From Aurelia coerulea (lineage: Eukaryota; Cnidaria; Scyphozoa; Semaeostomeae; Ulmaridae), in contig CM076947.1 in assembly GCA_039566865.1 (NCBI GenBank), positions 18,353,501 through 18,417,500 of the forward strand: 64,000 bases of DNA. Direction: 5' to 3'. Under the pieces are notes generated by a model. The model was not told the origin of the DNA, did no database searches, and worked only from the letters and a program-made list of their open reading frames with translations. Both the position numbers and the translations under genes were made by a program. This document shows positions 23,083-34,617 of the stretch, piece after piece (positions within the stretch are counted from its first letter, which is position 1; every line of letters begins with the position of its first letter).

Positions 23083-25599
23083 AGCACATGAGTCAAATCT
23101 TTCAATAGGGCAAAGGGAAACCCGCAAATCTTCCAATTTCACGCTTATAAGCCAATGATATCTTCGTATTCCGATCGCATGACTGAAAATAAGGCTTTCA
23201 AGATAAATTTTCGAGTACCTTCACGAAAATAAAAATGGATATTCGAGTAATAAAGATACAGAGCTGGTTTTACATCGAATCGATTCGAGAGGCCTCACTC
23301 CACATTTGTTTTTCTGCATTTGGTTAAAATCTCGTAAGGGATCGGCGTTACATCGAATTTCATTCCTTCGAAAATTGGCCTATGTTCAAGAATTCTTCAG
23401 GAACGCTACAAATAAGATATAGCTTTCAAAATTTCACATGTTACGTGAATTATGTCCAGGAATAACATGAAAATATTTGTTTGTGTGATTTTCGAAAATC
23501 CTAGACGAATTAAAGCTATTTGCTGCGAAGAAAGCTAATGGGCCTACCTTCACCCGCAGCAGAATCCCAGTAATCGGCATTAAATCACTCTTTTTCGCAA
23601 TAATAACCAGCAGATAGATTAACGAATAACTTCACCACAAATTCAATTTCTTTCCACCATTTTATCATCGATAATTTCGATAAAATGTGACAGGACTTTG
23701 CAGCCTCTGCAGCCTCTGCAGCCTCTGCAGCAAACCGTCCAACTACCGTCGATTCAAAGTTTTCTTGTTGCAAACACCAGGAAAGCTTGCATAAAACAAA
23801 AGGTTGTGCAAGGCTCAGGTCTCCCATATGACACAGCAAATTGTTATCTTTGATAATAGATTGTACACCTTTGAGAATAGATTGCAGGGGAAATTTCTTT
23901 ACACAAATTATGTACTTTTCCGATGTGACAAAGAAATTTGCAATCTTTGAGAAGTGTTTTATTTTCTCTTCATTTTGCTTCGATAGAATGCCTCCAGGAG
24001 TGTGCAATCTATTCTCAAAGGTGTCATTTTGCTGTGTCATACGGGAGACCTAAGTCTTGCAAAACCTTTTGTTTTATGTAAGTCTTGCAAGACTTCCAAG
24101 GTGTTTGCAACAAGAAAACTTTGAATCGACGACGGTAGTTGGACAGTTTGCTGCAGAGGCTGTAAAGTCTTGTCACATTTTATCGAAATTATCGATGATA
24201 AAATGGTGGAAAGAAATTGAAGTTGTGGTGAAAATATTCGTTAATGTATCCACTTGTTATTATTGTGAAAAAGAGTGATTTACTGCCGATTACTGGGATT
24301 CTGCTGCGGGTGAAGGTAGGCCCATTAGCTTTCTTCACAGCAGATAGCTTTAATTTGTCTAGGATTTTCGAAAATCACACAAACAAATATTTTCATGTTA
24401 TTCCTGGACATAATTCATGTAACATGTTAAATTTTGAAAGCTTATTTGAAGCGTTCCTGAAGAATTCTTGAACATAGGCCAATTTTCGAAGGAATGAAGT
24501 TCGATGTAACGCCGATCCCTGACGAGATTTTAACCAAATGCAGAAAGACAAATGTGAAGTGGGGCCTTTCGAATCGATTCGTTGTAAAACCAGCTCTGTA
24601 TCTTTATTACTCGAATATCCATTTTTTTAGACAGATTTGACACCATAAGATGGATAAATTACGATGATGTTTACCCTGGCACAACAACAAATTTACCCAG
24701 AATTGGCACGTTCTTGACTGCATTAGCAGCTTAATTATGTTAAAACAATCGTTTTCTAGAACGAACGCATCATTAGCCACTTATTGATAGTATTCATTAT
24801 GCAAATAAGTCAACTTTAGAGGATGATGTAACCGGCAGCCTGCACAGAGGCTAGCATTCACAGCATCACTGAAGGTAGATGGACCCCCCTCCTACACAGC
24901 TACAGATGCAAACGTCGCAGGTGAAGTTGAGAGGAAAGGTGCAGAATCCGAGCAGGGGGAAGGCACATGATCACACTGAACCAAAACATCTTCATGCATA
25001 TGATTCTGCAAAGAGGTTATCTTCGTCACTGCTTGTCTCAAGTTAGATGCCCGCGAATAGAAACGTTCTGCAGGGTTCTGCATAAGTAATATTGCGTTAT
25101 CGTAAATCTCTAATTTGATTTAATCTAATTTACATCTAATTTGAGACAGATGCGCCAATAGTTTCATGCACGAACTAAGCAAACTAGGGGTAATGACTTT
25201 TGATTTTTTGGGTATCATCCTCGTTTGACATAAAGATCAAAATATTGCTTTTCAAACGATTCTTGTCCTTATACAAGGCGCTTGATTTTCTATTGAAGGC
25301 GACTTTAGCAGCAACACTCATCTCTCTGACTGTAGCTAAAAACCTAAAAACAGCATCAACGATCATTTCGGGTTATGAAGAAATCAATATTCAGATTTTA
25401 TTATGCTCAGCTCAGGACGGACTTTGTAATGATCCAAAAGGATCTTATGTTTATTTTCGTGAAGGTACTCGAAAAATTATCTTGAAAGCCTTATTTTCAG
25501 TCATGTGATCGCAATACGACGATAGCATTGGCTTATAAGCGTGAAATTGGAAGATTTGCGGGTTTCCCTGTGCACTATTGAAAGATTTGACTGATATGC
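23083..25599. mobile_element. Fold-back element B, with an interrupted right arm
   Basis: Left arm from about 23087 to 23850, a centre with GAGAATAGATTGC/GCAATCTATTCTC, and a right arm from about 24030 that is interrupted at about 24628 and resumes at about 25450, ending at about 25599 (GCGGGTTTCCCTGTGCAC, AAAGATTTGACTG). Its left end abuts the right end of element A. A short GCAGCCTCT triplication lies at 23700-23728. It has no coding capacity that I recognise. Confidence 0.8.
24628..25449. other. Unclassified insertion in the right arm of fold-back B
   Basis: The uninterrupted arm sequence (CGAATATCCATTTTTATTTT) seen in the left arm and in element A is split here, with about 0.8 kb in between. 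The inserted DNA has no clear terminal inverted repeats. It carries ORFs of 60-100 codons without recognisable domains. Its identity is unknown. Confidence 0.5.
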
Positions 25600-26845
25600 T
25601 CATGCCATTAACGTAAATAAAACACTACATATTCCGAAACTGGCACACTGTTACTGAAGACATTGCAAGTGCATTGGCAAAGTCTGATGACGTGGCACGG
25701 TGCCGATTTGGAGAAATAAACACCTCAAAATTAGCAATTTCAGCTGACGACCGTTGAACCATTTTAGACTGAAGTGAATTTACCTGCCTTGTCAACCACT
25801 CTCGAATGTGAGCTTCTGAATATCAATTGTCCAGAGTTATTTTAATCAACATAAACATATGCCAGACTTCCAGCTTGAGTCATTCAATGCGAGTAAGACA
25901 TGGAAGGAATGGTTCTTTCTGGTACTTCCCTAACATGGTTCTAAAGTAGTGTCCAAAACAACCTTGAAAACGTCGCAACATAAAAAACAATGGATATCCC
26001 ACCTGATAGGCCATGTTCCTGACATCCTTGGCAAAGACTCCGGTAAAGTTTTTGATGTGGCACGGTGAAGTTTTGGATAAATATCCTCTTTCATCAATGG
26101 GAAACTGCGTGTGAATTAGGCCATTTTTTCATGGCCACAAAAAGTCTTCAAAGAGTGCTTTTTAATCAGAACATTTCTTCGATCGATGTCTCTCAACCTC
26201 CACCAACCTTTCCTCATTCGAAATCCACTATTTAATTTATGTGCGTGGGCACGTGCTTGCGCTGGAATGGAAAAGCCGCTGCCCCACCCATTTAGGCCCG
26301 CGGTTTTTGAAACGAATTGTCACTATGTTATTCGGTGCATGAGAATCCTGTAGAAATCCTGTTGGGTACCACACAGCACTATCAGCTCATTTTGAGCTCA
26401 ACCAGGGTCTCTAACTTTTGATTTAAATTTGGACTGCATTAACTTCGATCAGGAGTTTGACTTTCATCGCTAAGCCTCTTACAACTTAAGTTCTTTCTGT
26501 GCCAAACCAGCTGCTACTGCCAAATACGGTCCAGACTGATATGATAAAGGTTGATATAGTTAAATTATTGCACACTAGCAATGAAACGTAAACTACAGAC
26601 GAGAGATTAAAGTGTACTTCTGTCAGACTACCTCGCAATTGTGCAAAGCATGGATGAAGTGTTGTACGCGTACCAGTTATGTCCGTGCTGTACCAAACAT
26701 GTAGCAGTTTTAACAAAACTTTAGGCTTTAGTGATAAATCAATACAAGAATTTGTTGGTGAAATAATGGTTTACAAGCATCCAAAAGGTGTTGTTCACGT
26801 ATCTCGTTATTGTCATGAGCAACTTAACTTTTGTTTCTATTACAG
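25600..26845. other. Intronic DNA, nothing recognised
   Basis: This stretch lies between fold-back element B and the last visible exon of the ARHGAP1-like gene. No repeat relationship or gene was recognised. Confidence 0.5.
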
Positions 26846-27037
26846 GTCGTCGATAACCAGGCAGAAAACAGAATGACAACTGGCAATTTGGCAATAATTT
26901 TTGGGCCTAATCTGTTATGGTCGAAATACGACACTACATCATTGACTTTTATGGCAAAATTAAACACGTTCACAAAGGTACTCCTCGACAATTCAAAGTC
27001 AGTTTTGTCGCCAGATATCTTCATTGATAAGAATTAA
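26846..27037 (+). CDS. ARHGAP1-like: last exon, end of RhoGAP domain and stop
   Basis: The acceptor TTTCTATTACAG ends at 26845. The frame is in phase with the preceding exon and reads VVDNQAENRMTTGNLAIIFG then PNLLWSKYD, with TFTKVLLDNSKS following and a stop at 27035-27037 after FIDKN. RhoGAP domains end with NKMTxxNLAxVFGPNLLW; the invariant Asn of NLAIIFGPNLL is present. The six visible exons encode about 230 residues with all hallmark RhoGAP residues, so the gene looks functional. Introns are large (1.3-8.6 kb) and full of mobile elements. No canonical AATAAA was seen just downstream. Confidence 0.9.
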   Translation, partial: VVDNQAENRMTTGNLAIIFGPNLLWSKYDTTSLTFMAKLNTFTKVLLDNSKSVLSPDIFIDKN

Positions 27038-27179
27038 TCATTGGAATAGAGTAATGCGGAATTAGTGGTATCGTATTTGGTATACAATTGGATTTTATTA
27101 TGGGACTGTAGTTCGTCCCTGTTATGGGTCCAATTCGAACGCTGTCTTTCTTTATTTTGTTAGATATTATTTGATTGAA

Positions 27180-27364
27180 GGTATTATGTCACAGTGGTGT
27201 AATTCTTCTGATTTTGCAGCCTGGACAGTCAGGCAGACAGGGTTCAATACCCGGTAGAGCCCCACCACTTGGGCGTCATGACAAGGGGTCACGGACTCGA
27301 TTAGGTCTCCCCTATTTCTTCGTTCCCAGCGCTTGGCTCTAAACAACACCACTTCACCTTCACA
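27180..27364 (+). mobile_element. tRNA-derived SINE, copy 2
   Basis: The A-box-like GTCACAGTGGTG at 27188-27199 and the B box GGTTCAATACC at 27241-27251 fit an RNA polymerase III internal promoter with tRNA-like spacing. The body matches copy 1 at 13205-13395 (CTGATTTTGCAGCC, CTCGATTAGGTC). The 3' part is abutted or cut by the MITE that starts at 27365. It lies about 140 bp past the ARHGAP1-like stop codon. Confidence 0.7.
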
Positions 27365-27810
27365 TACAGTAGTGTCCCGCATATAAGAAACACACATTTA
27401 AGAAACACAGACTGATTTTCAAAATAATACCCCATTTTATAAGAAACTCGTTCAGGTCTGAAAACAAGCTTGTTTCTTATTTAAAAACAATGTATTGGAA
27501 ACTTAGAATTTTTCATCTTTCCAATTGAATTGAACAGTACCTATTCAAATGAAAACTAGAATTTTGGATGCAAACAAAGCAAAAAGAACCTTCCTGGAAT
27601 AATTGTAGCATTTTCTGGAAGTGAAGATCTATAAATACAATTGAAAATAGTATTTTTGTATCACAATCAAAGAGCTCATGTCTAAGTCCATAGTATATGA
27701 TTTTTGTAATGAGAAACTTTACCCTGATTTCTGAGTTCATCTCATTTTATAAGAAACACATCAGATGTGAAATTGAAAATGTTGTTTCTTATATGCGGGA
27801 CACTACTGTA
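27365..27810. mobile_element. Tc1/mariner-type (Tigger/pogo-like) MITE, 442 bp between TA sites
   Basis: The left end is TA then CAGTAGTGTCCCGCATATAA; the right end is TTATATGCGGGACACTACTG then TA. The TIR reaches about 27 bp. A second inverted pair (CATTTTATAAGAAAC, GTTTCTTAT) lies inside. The CAGT start and TA duplication are typical of pogo/Tigger-like elements. No transposase ORF is present. Confidence 0.85.
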
Positions 27811-27918
27811 TTTATTCTATCAATGTTATGCAATAGAAAGCGCACCCCCTCAATTGCAGAAATATTGCCCCATGCATCGAGGGGAAATATGTTTTAAAAC
27901 TGTAAAACTGTCTCAAAC

Positions 27919-29685
27919 AGAATACAGTTCAAATCCTTACTGGTTGCTGAAGCACGCGGAAATCATCCAATTTCACGGTACTCAGCCAATCAAATCGCCT
28001 CTTTCTAACCCCGTGATATCGAATCAGTCGTTGGAAGGGAATTCTTGAGTACCCTCACGAGAATTGAAATGGCTACTAAGTAACAATAATTACATGGAAT
28101 TTTTTTGAAAAATCGGTAGAAGGGATGCCCCTCTGCAGTTTGAAGTGTGCTCAGACAAATATCTCATTTGGAGCCGAAATTATGTTCATTTTCCGGTCGA
28201 CGAATATTGACCTGATTCAAAACATTGATAAAAGTCGCTACAAGTAAGATATAAGGATAAATATGGATATTGCCCTAAGAAATAACCCCAACACTTTCCC
28301 TTCCTCAAGATATCAAAATCGCAGGCGATTTTCAGCAATTTCTGTCAGAAATGTCATTTAGGCCTGAGCTTCTCACCGATTGAAACTCATATGTTGGCCC
28401 CAATAAGGCTTAGTTTGTATTCTTGAGCTTAATGATTCACGTACCAATGACTCAAGCATCAATTTGAATTCATTTTAATGTCTCCAAATTTTGTTCAAAA
28501 ACATCCAGTCTTGAGAAATTTCTGCAAATTTGTTTCGTTCCGTCTTTCTCTGCAAGCGCAAGTAACCTGCTCAAATGTCGCAATGCTAGGTTATTGTGAT
28601 ACAAAGTAAAGTGATTCGACACAGTTAATGCACTCACGAACAGATTTGGCACGTCTGTCTTTCTAAATTCATTCAAATGGAAACAAAAGGGATAAAACAC
28701 TTTTTGGCTGTTTGGTACATTAAGGAATCTAGATTTTACAGAAAACAACAGACAATTCGTTTTTTGCGCTGAAGGTTTACAGCTTTGTTCCTTTTATTTG
28801 ATTTTAGTGATTCAAGAATAGATTCGACAAAGCTGCTTTCAAAACTGTTTCTTGCTTTGCTGTTTCGTGTAAAATCTATTCAGTCTAAAATCTACCAAAC
28901 AGCCAAAAAGTGTTTTATCCCTTTTATTTCCATTTGAATGAATTGAGAAAGACAGACGTGACAATTGTCGAATTGCTTTACTTTGTATCACAATATCCTA
29001 GCATTGTGACATTCGAACATGTTACTTGCGCTTGCAGAGAAAGACAGAACGAAACAAATTTGCAGAAATTGTTTAAGACTGGAAGTCTTTGAACAAAATT
29101 TTGAGGCATTAAATTGAAAATGAAGTCAAATTGATGCTTGAGTCATTGGCAAGTAAATCATTCAGCTCAAGAATACAAACTAAGCCTTATTGGGGCCAAC
29201 GTATGAGTTTCAATCGGTGAGAAGCTCAGACCCAAATGACATTTCTGACAGAAATCGCTGAAAATCGCCTGCGATTTTGATATCTAAGGGAAGGGAAAGT
29301 GTTTGGGTTATTTCTTAGGGCAATATCCATAATCGCTGAGATTTTTATCCTTATATCTTACTTGTAGCGACTTTTATCAATGATTTAACGAAGGTCAATA
29401 TTCGTCGACCGGAAAATGAACATAATTTCGGCCCCAAATGAGATATTTGTCTGAGCACGCTACAAACTGCAGAGGGGCATCCCTTCTACCGATTTTTCAA
29501 AAAAATTCCATGTAATTATTGTTACTTAGTAGCCATTTCAATTTTCGTGAGGGTACTCAAGAATCCCCTTCCAACGACCGATTTGATATCACGGGGTTAG
29601 AAAGAGGCGATTTGATTGGCTGAGTACCGTGAAATTGGATGATTTCCGCGTGCTTCAGCAACCAGTAAGGATTTGAACAGTATGC
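27919..29685. mobile_element. Fold-back element with arms of about 0.8 kb
   Basis: 27919-28722 and 28890-29685 are inverted copies separated by a loop of about 170 bp. Examples are AAATCCTTACTGGTTGCTGA near the left end and its complement near the right end, and GTTCATTTTCCGGTCGACGA at 28187 with its complement at about 29402. Similarity is around 90% by eye with small indels. No coding capacity. The outer block (CGCGGAAATCATCCAATTTC and onward) resembles the outer block of fold-back elements A-C, suggesting a common origin. Confidence 0.85.
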
Positions 29686-29879
29686 TGTCTCAAACTGCCC
29701 CCCCCCCCCATAGCTTCTCCTTGAAACGGCCCAGATAAGGCTGGCATTTTGTGATGAATACATTCACGTGCAATAAAACGCGATCCCAATTTGTTCAACA
29801 GCGATAAAGTATATGCAACTTCAACCTGACAGCATTGGCGTCATGGGGGCGGGGGGGGGGTGTTCTTCCATAGTAAAGG

Positions 29880-30700
29880 TACCTGGGGGGTGTGCCGCCA
29901 CGAAGGTTATACTTTTTCGCACGTACTTTTTTGCAATTTTGGCCTAGCAAGCATAGGTTCCAAATCTTTAAAAAGCCTGGTGTAAAATTCAGTTACTTAT
30001 TTCTTTGAACTGAATGATTTCAAAGAAACTTCAGCTATTTCTCTGTAATTCTACCGGTGGACTTTTGTGAAATCTTCAATATTTTCAGAATTAGTGTTTT
30101 TCTTCTTTTTCAAGAATTCAAGAAAAATTTTCATGAAAAACTTAAAACCATCGTAGTTTCTAATCTGTTTGAAGCAACATGAAATAATTTCAAAGAAACC
30201 ATAGTTTATGAATGTCTACAATATGGTATCAAGCAAAAGTCTGTCACTTTTCTGGTTTATGATTTAGAAATTTGATGACGTCACACCCTCAATTGAGTTG
30301 AAATGTAACTTACGCTGAAATTTCAAAAAATATTGAAAATTTCTGAAAATCCAACGGTAGAATTAAAGATAAGTAACTAAGGTTTGTTTCAAGCCACTCA
30401 GTCAGAAGAAATAGATCACAGAATTTTACACCCACCTTTTTCAGTCGAATTAAAGATTTAGAAGCTATGCTGGCCTAGGAAAGGTCTAGCCAAGGTATCA
30501 TTTTTGACAATATTGGTCTAGCGAACGGTCATGATATCATATTTGGTACAAATTTGACATATTGGTCCAGGAAATGGTCAAAATTGGTCTAGCCAAGGGT
30601 ACCATTTTCGTAAAAATTAGTCTTGCTAACGGTACCATTTTGAATATGCTTACCAGACCCCTACCTAAAATTTGGCGAAGACCCCCCCCCCGCGGTCATT
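29880..30700. repeat. Repeat-rich segment with an inverted pair and a degenerate tandem block
   Basis: 29945-30190 repeats 4640-4900. An inverted relation links 29950-30000 (AAATCTTTAAAAAGCCTGG) with 30425-30480 (ACCCACCTTTTTCAGTCG, then AAAGATTTAGAAGCTATG). From about 30477 to 30660 the phrase TGGTCTAGCCAAGG(G)TA(C/T)CATTTT recurs at least four times with variations. Poly-G or poly-C runs lie near both borders (29847-29860, 30682-30692). These could be the borders of one element, but no duplication was found. Confidence 0.5.
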
Positions 30701-31777
30701 GACGTACAGTGTTCTTTTAATTAAAGAATGGCTTTTTGCGCATGGGTTTTGATCAGAAATCCACCCCTACCATGCCATTTTAAGCAAATACAATATCAGC
30801 GGAAAAAAGCAAGACAAATTCGCGGCGAGGGAAGGAATCCATGGTGAGCCAGTCTCATTCACAAGTATTTCAGACTTTCTAATTCATACAGCAATAGCCA
30901 AATTTAACTATGAAGCAACAAATTGAATTTAAGTAGTGTCGATGTTTATTAAACATTTATTTGATCTTTTGTAAATTGATTTAATTCATATCTATTACAG
31001 TAATTTTGACCAGAAGAAATCGCATTTTGTTCTGGTTGATGGCAATACATATCTGATTCTATGTTTGCTGCTGCGTCTTGCATAGAGAGATTTGGAAGCT
31101 CAAATTGAAAAAAAAACGTCTGACAGCATTCACACCAATTACCAGGTAGTGGACAACATTTTGGATAGATTTGATGCATATACATGAAGGTTCTAGTAGT
31201 AATCTAAAAGAGGTTACCAATTTAAGCATTTGAAAACGTACCTACCAGAACTAAATTTCCGCGGAAAAATGTTTAAGTTTCATTCCATCCCACTTCAAAT
31301 CTTTTCAAAAAGAGAATGTTTTCAAAAAACATATAAAGTCACACCAAATTGTTTCACGAATGTCCACCACATTCTGCAAAAATTTGGCTCCACACAAATT
31401 TTTCCGAAAAGGCACTTTTTCTCCATTAATTTGAAATCCGTGCGATACGCCACTAAACATTCACTCACCGAGAATTTCATAAAACACTACATACTGTTTG
31501 TGGTTAATTTTTTTCCGCATTTTCCCATTTCCTCGCGTTTATCAAATATCCTTCAACGCCATACAATCCCTTTCATTATAAAAAATCAAAAGAATGTTGA
31601 TTAAGTGACCTTTGTATATTTATAGAAGTTCAATAATTTTCCCAAGGCACTGTCACAATACAGCGAAGAATGCTGTATTCACCCAATGAGCCACTCACCC
31701 CTGTTTGTAGACTCACTCTATCCCATCTGTTTAACAAAAACCTACAAATACAACATTTGAAATAGACCATCTTGTGA
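30701..31777. other. Intergenic DNA, nothing recognised
   Basis: ORFs at 30949-31185 (-, 78 codons, Cys-containing) and 31230-31604 (+, 124 codons, basic and Phe-rich) have no domain signature that I can name and no splice context. I leave them unannotated as genes. Confidence 0.45.
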
Positions 31778-31785
31778 GTAACAAA

Positions 31786-34617
31786 CCCAGGGGGAACTTG
31801 GTAGTTAATGTTGAAGGTGAGGTACCCGTTGCAAAATGCCGTAAAACCTAAACCCTTAGCGGTAGTAACTTGTAGCCTTAGCGGTAGTAACTTGTAGCCT
31901 TAGCGGAAGTAACTTTTTTTGGTAAACAGGTTCATGCATTTTTACTTGCTTTGAAATATTACCACATTAAGAATCAATCAAATACCTTAATATCACAATC
32001 AGAACAGAAAGAAGTGATCCTTCTGAACTTTCTCATTTCAGACATTTCATGTTTTGGAAGTTCCATTACTAACCTGAAGAGAGAGCACTATTTCAGATGT
32101 TGACTATCTAGGACGGACTGAGCCAGAAAATCCTGCAGATTCTTCCGACTAGCTGGAGTTAAAGTGAGGGTCGTTTAGGGGTTCCAGGGAACAGGGGAAC
32201 ATGCGAAATATATCCAGGGAACAAGGGAACATGGCCAAAATTAAAAAGGAACAAGGGAACTTCAGATCTTATCCAGGGATCAGGGAAATTTCTATCTGTA
32301 ATAATTAATTCAAGAATTTTTACATTCAATGGAATTTACTTCTGCCAAAGCGAAAGATGGTCCTTGAGATTCATTTTAAGCCAAAGTAACGGTGTCTTTT
32401 TGAAAATTTTCCTTGACAAACTATCACAGAATCGTCAAGACTTCCATTTTGGGGACAAGCAAATTGGATTGTGACAAATGCAAACAAAGGAACCGGGAAT
32501 GTGTGATGTGGTTTTGGCCCACACTTTCTCCAATGTGGTGATTCACGAACAACTGTTACAAAATTATGAACGTTTCTAATTTGGCACTGGTGGCGGAGAT
32601 GGGATGAAGACAGACATTCTAAAAAATCAACTTATCTTAAAAACATTTTCGCCTGGGGATGCCAATCTATAAAAGCAACTGTTATCAAATGATCAACAAT
32701 TCTGTTTAGCATTGGCTAACATGGTATCGGTAGGACTGTTCCCAGCCAAAGTAAAGGGCATGACCTCAGCAATTTTCCTGGAGACTTCGCCCTCGATCCC
32801 ACTCATTAGGGGAAGACCTATGGTTAAGGATTTTCAGTCCATTTTCATACTCATTTTTAAGGATATTGGGAGAAAGCCTGTTGCACTTCCCAGAAATCAA
32901 CTATCATTTCGAAAGACGGCCCTCGAGATTCCTTTAAAAATGAAGACAAAATGGCTGGGTATAGGTTGGGTAAGAATTTTTCGAGAAATGTCACTTTTTC
33001 TCGTGCTCTTGATTTATAGGATAACTGTCACAAAACTATCAAAGTTTCCTCGTCGCTAATGGCAAGCATGATATTGGGAAATGCATTCTAAGCCAAAGTA
33101 AAGGGCTTGGTTCCAAAAATTTTCTTGAGTGCCTCGCCCACAGACCCCTTCATTTCAATACCCCCACATAATTTACCCTGACCACGCCGCTGCACAAAGG
33201 AGGAAAGGTAGCTAACCACACCAAAGGTATTATCTGTCATGTCGAGGGGGGGGGGGGGTAGTATATTTGTCCGACGGGGATGTGCCGTTTTTCCGGGTAT
33301 CGTTTTCACCAATTTTTTTCTTGAGCAGTGTATCAAAAAGAAGGCAACTTTTTTGGAGCTGGTTGTCAAAACATGTCACAGGGGGCAATGTTGTTAGATC
33401 GGGTTGTTATTTAGTCAATTTTGTGTGTTTTGGAGTATACTTTTGACCGAGTTTTTTCTACAATCGGCTATCATTTGAAGGGAACAATTCTGAGCCGGAT
33501 AATTTTTTTTTCGTGGGCACATCCCAGTACATGTTTAGGTTACGTTACGTACACCTTTCCCCTCCAGGATCTTATTCAAAAGATAAATCAGAATTGACTA
33601 TCCAAGAAGAGGCGTATCACAATCTCCTGGCATGTCTTAGAACATAGAGATCAAGCAAGCGTAAGATAAATTACCAGAGGAAGAGGAGGAACCACACCAC
33701 AAATGAAAAGATATGACGCTCATCGGAAGCAGTAAAGAACTTTCCAGGATTTATACAATTTGAAGGAATGAGAATGATAACAAAAGAAGAAGAAAACTCC
33801 CGGGAGCACATTTTGAGATGTTTGCCTCTCTCCTGATTGTGCGAACACTAACTTGTGATACTGATGCAAATGATCAAATGATTTTGGTTGCAATACTTTA
33901 AGAAGTAGCCGCATAACATAAAAGAATACTTTGGTCGGTCATTTTTTTATTTTATAACGTTTTTCAATGTTTTATCAAAAGTCAACCCAGGTTTCTTCAC
34001 ATTTTTACGCTCGTCTTCCTCTTGGAAAAACTTTCAAAAATAAGCATAGTTAAAATATCAACTATCAATGTGAAAGATATGCCTACCAAAACTCCGGGGA
34101 ACAAGCAGATTTTTTCAAGGGAACAGGGGAACAAGCGGAAATTTAACAGGGAACAGGGGAACATATACCCCCCCTAAACGACCCTCTAAAGTGTGCTACC
34201 AGACTCATAAAATATCCTACAAATTGTTAAGACATGAATGCATTCTATTAAAATGTCCGCACCTTTCTCATTTATTTGAAGACTTTGCATCAGCATATCG
34301 ATTTGTAAATTCGCTAACTAAAATAATCAAACGAGTGCTGTAATCTTAATTGGACAAAATGCGCAAATCCATTTTAGAGGAAGAATGAATAACTGGTTAA
34401 TTTTCGTTGTTACAGAATCTTACTGACAACAATTCGATTCATCAAACTTTGTTAAAACTCGACAAACTAATCATATCAATTTTCACAACCCTAAGCGCAT
34501 AAGCGGTAGTAAATTTGAAATCTTTTCCACCCTAAGAGGTAATAAATTGCAAAAATCAAGACCCTAAACTTTGCAACGGGTACATCACCTTGAATTACTA
34601 AGCCCTCCCCCCCTGGG
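31786..34617. mobile_element. hAT-like non-autonomous element, 2.8 kb, 8-bp target duplication
   Basis: Termini are CCCAGGGGG (left) and CCCCCCCTGGG (right). Perfect 8-bp duplications GTAACAAA lie at 31778-31785 and 34618-34625. The TIRs extend imperfectly over about 130 bp and share GGTACCCGTTGCAAA and AGCGGTAGTAA. The left end has three tandem CTTAGCGGTAGTAACTTGTA-type repeats (31855-31915). Most of its length is a second element inserted at 32167-34185. The hAT assignment rests on the duplication length and short TIR; no transposase is present. Confidence 0.85.
32167..34185. mobile_element. Nested hAT-like element, 2.0 kb
   Basis: The left end is AGGGTCGTTTAGGGG and the right end CCCCTAAACGACCCT, flanked by TTAAAGTG (32159-32166) and CTAAAGTG (34186-34193), an 8-bp duplication with one mismatch. 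Subterminal copies of CAGGGAACAGGGGAACA occur at both ends in the same orientation. The interior has diverged tandem blocks (AGCCAAAGTAAAGGGC at about 32742 and about 33100; related segments at about 32380 and 32900). Its ORFs (93-115 codons) show no DDE or BED motifs, so it is non-autonomous. Confidence 0.8.

Noticed and set aside
31230..31604. 124-codon ORF as a host gene
   Set aside because: No motif, no splice context and no related sequence in the window; AT-rich intergenic DNA gives ORFs of this size by chance.
32712..33369. ORFs in the inner hAT-like element as a transposase
   Set aside because: No BED finger, DDE residues or hATC-like end can be seen, and the frames fall in diverged internal tandem repeats.
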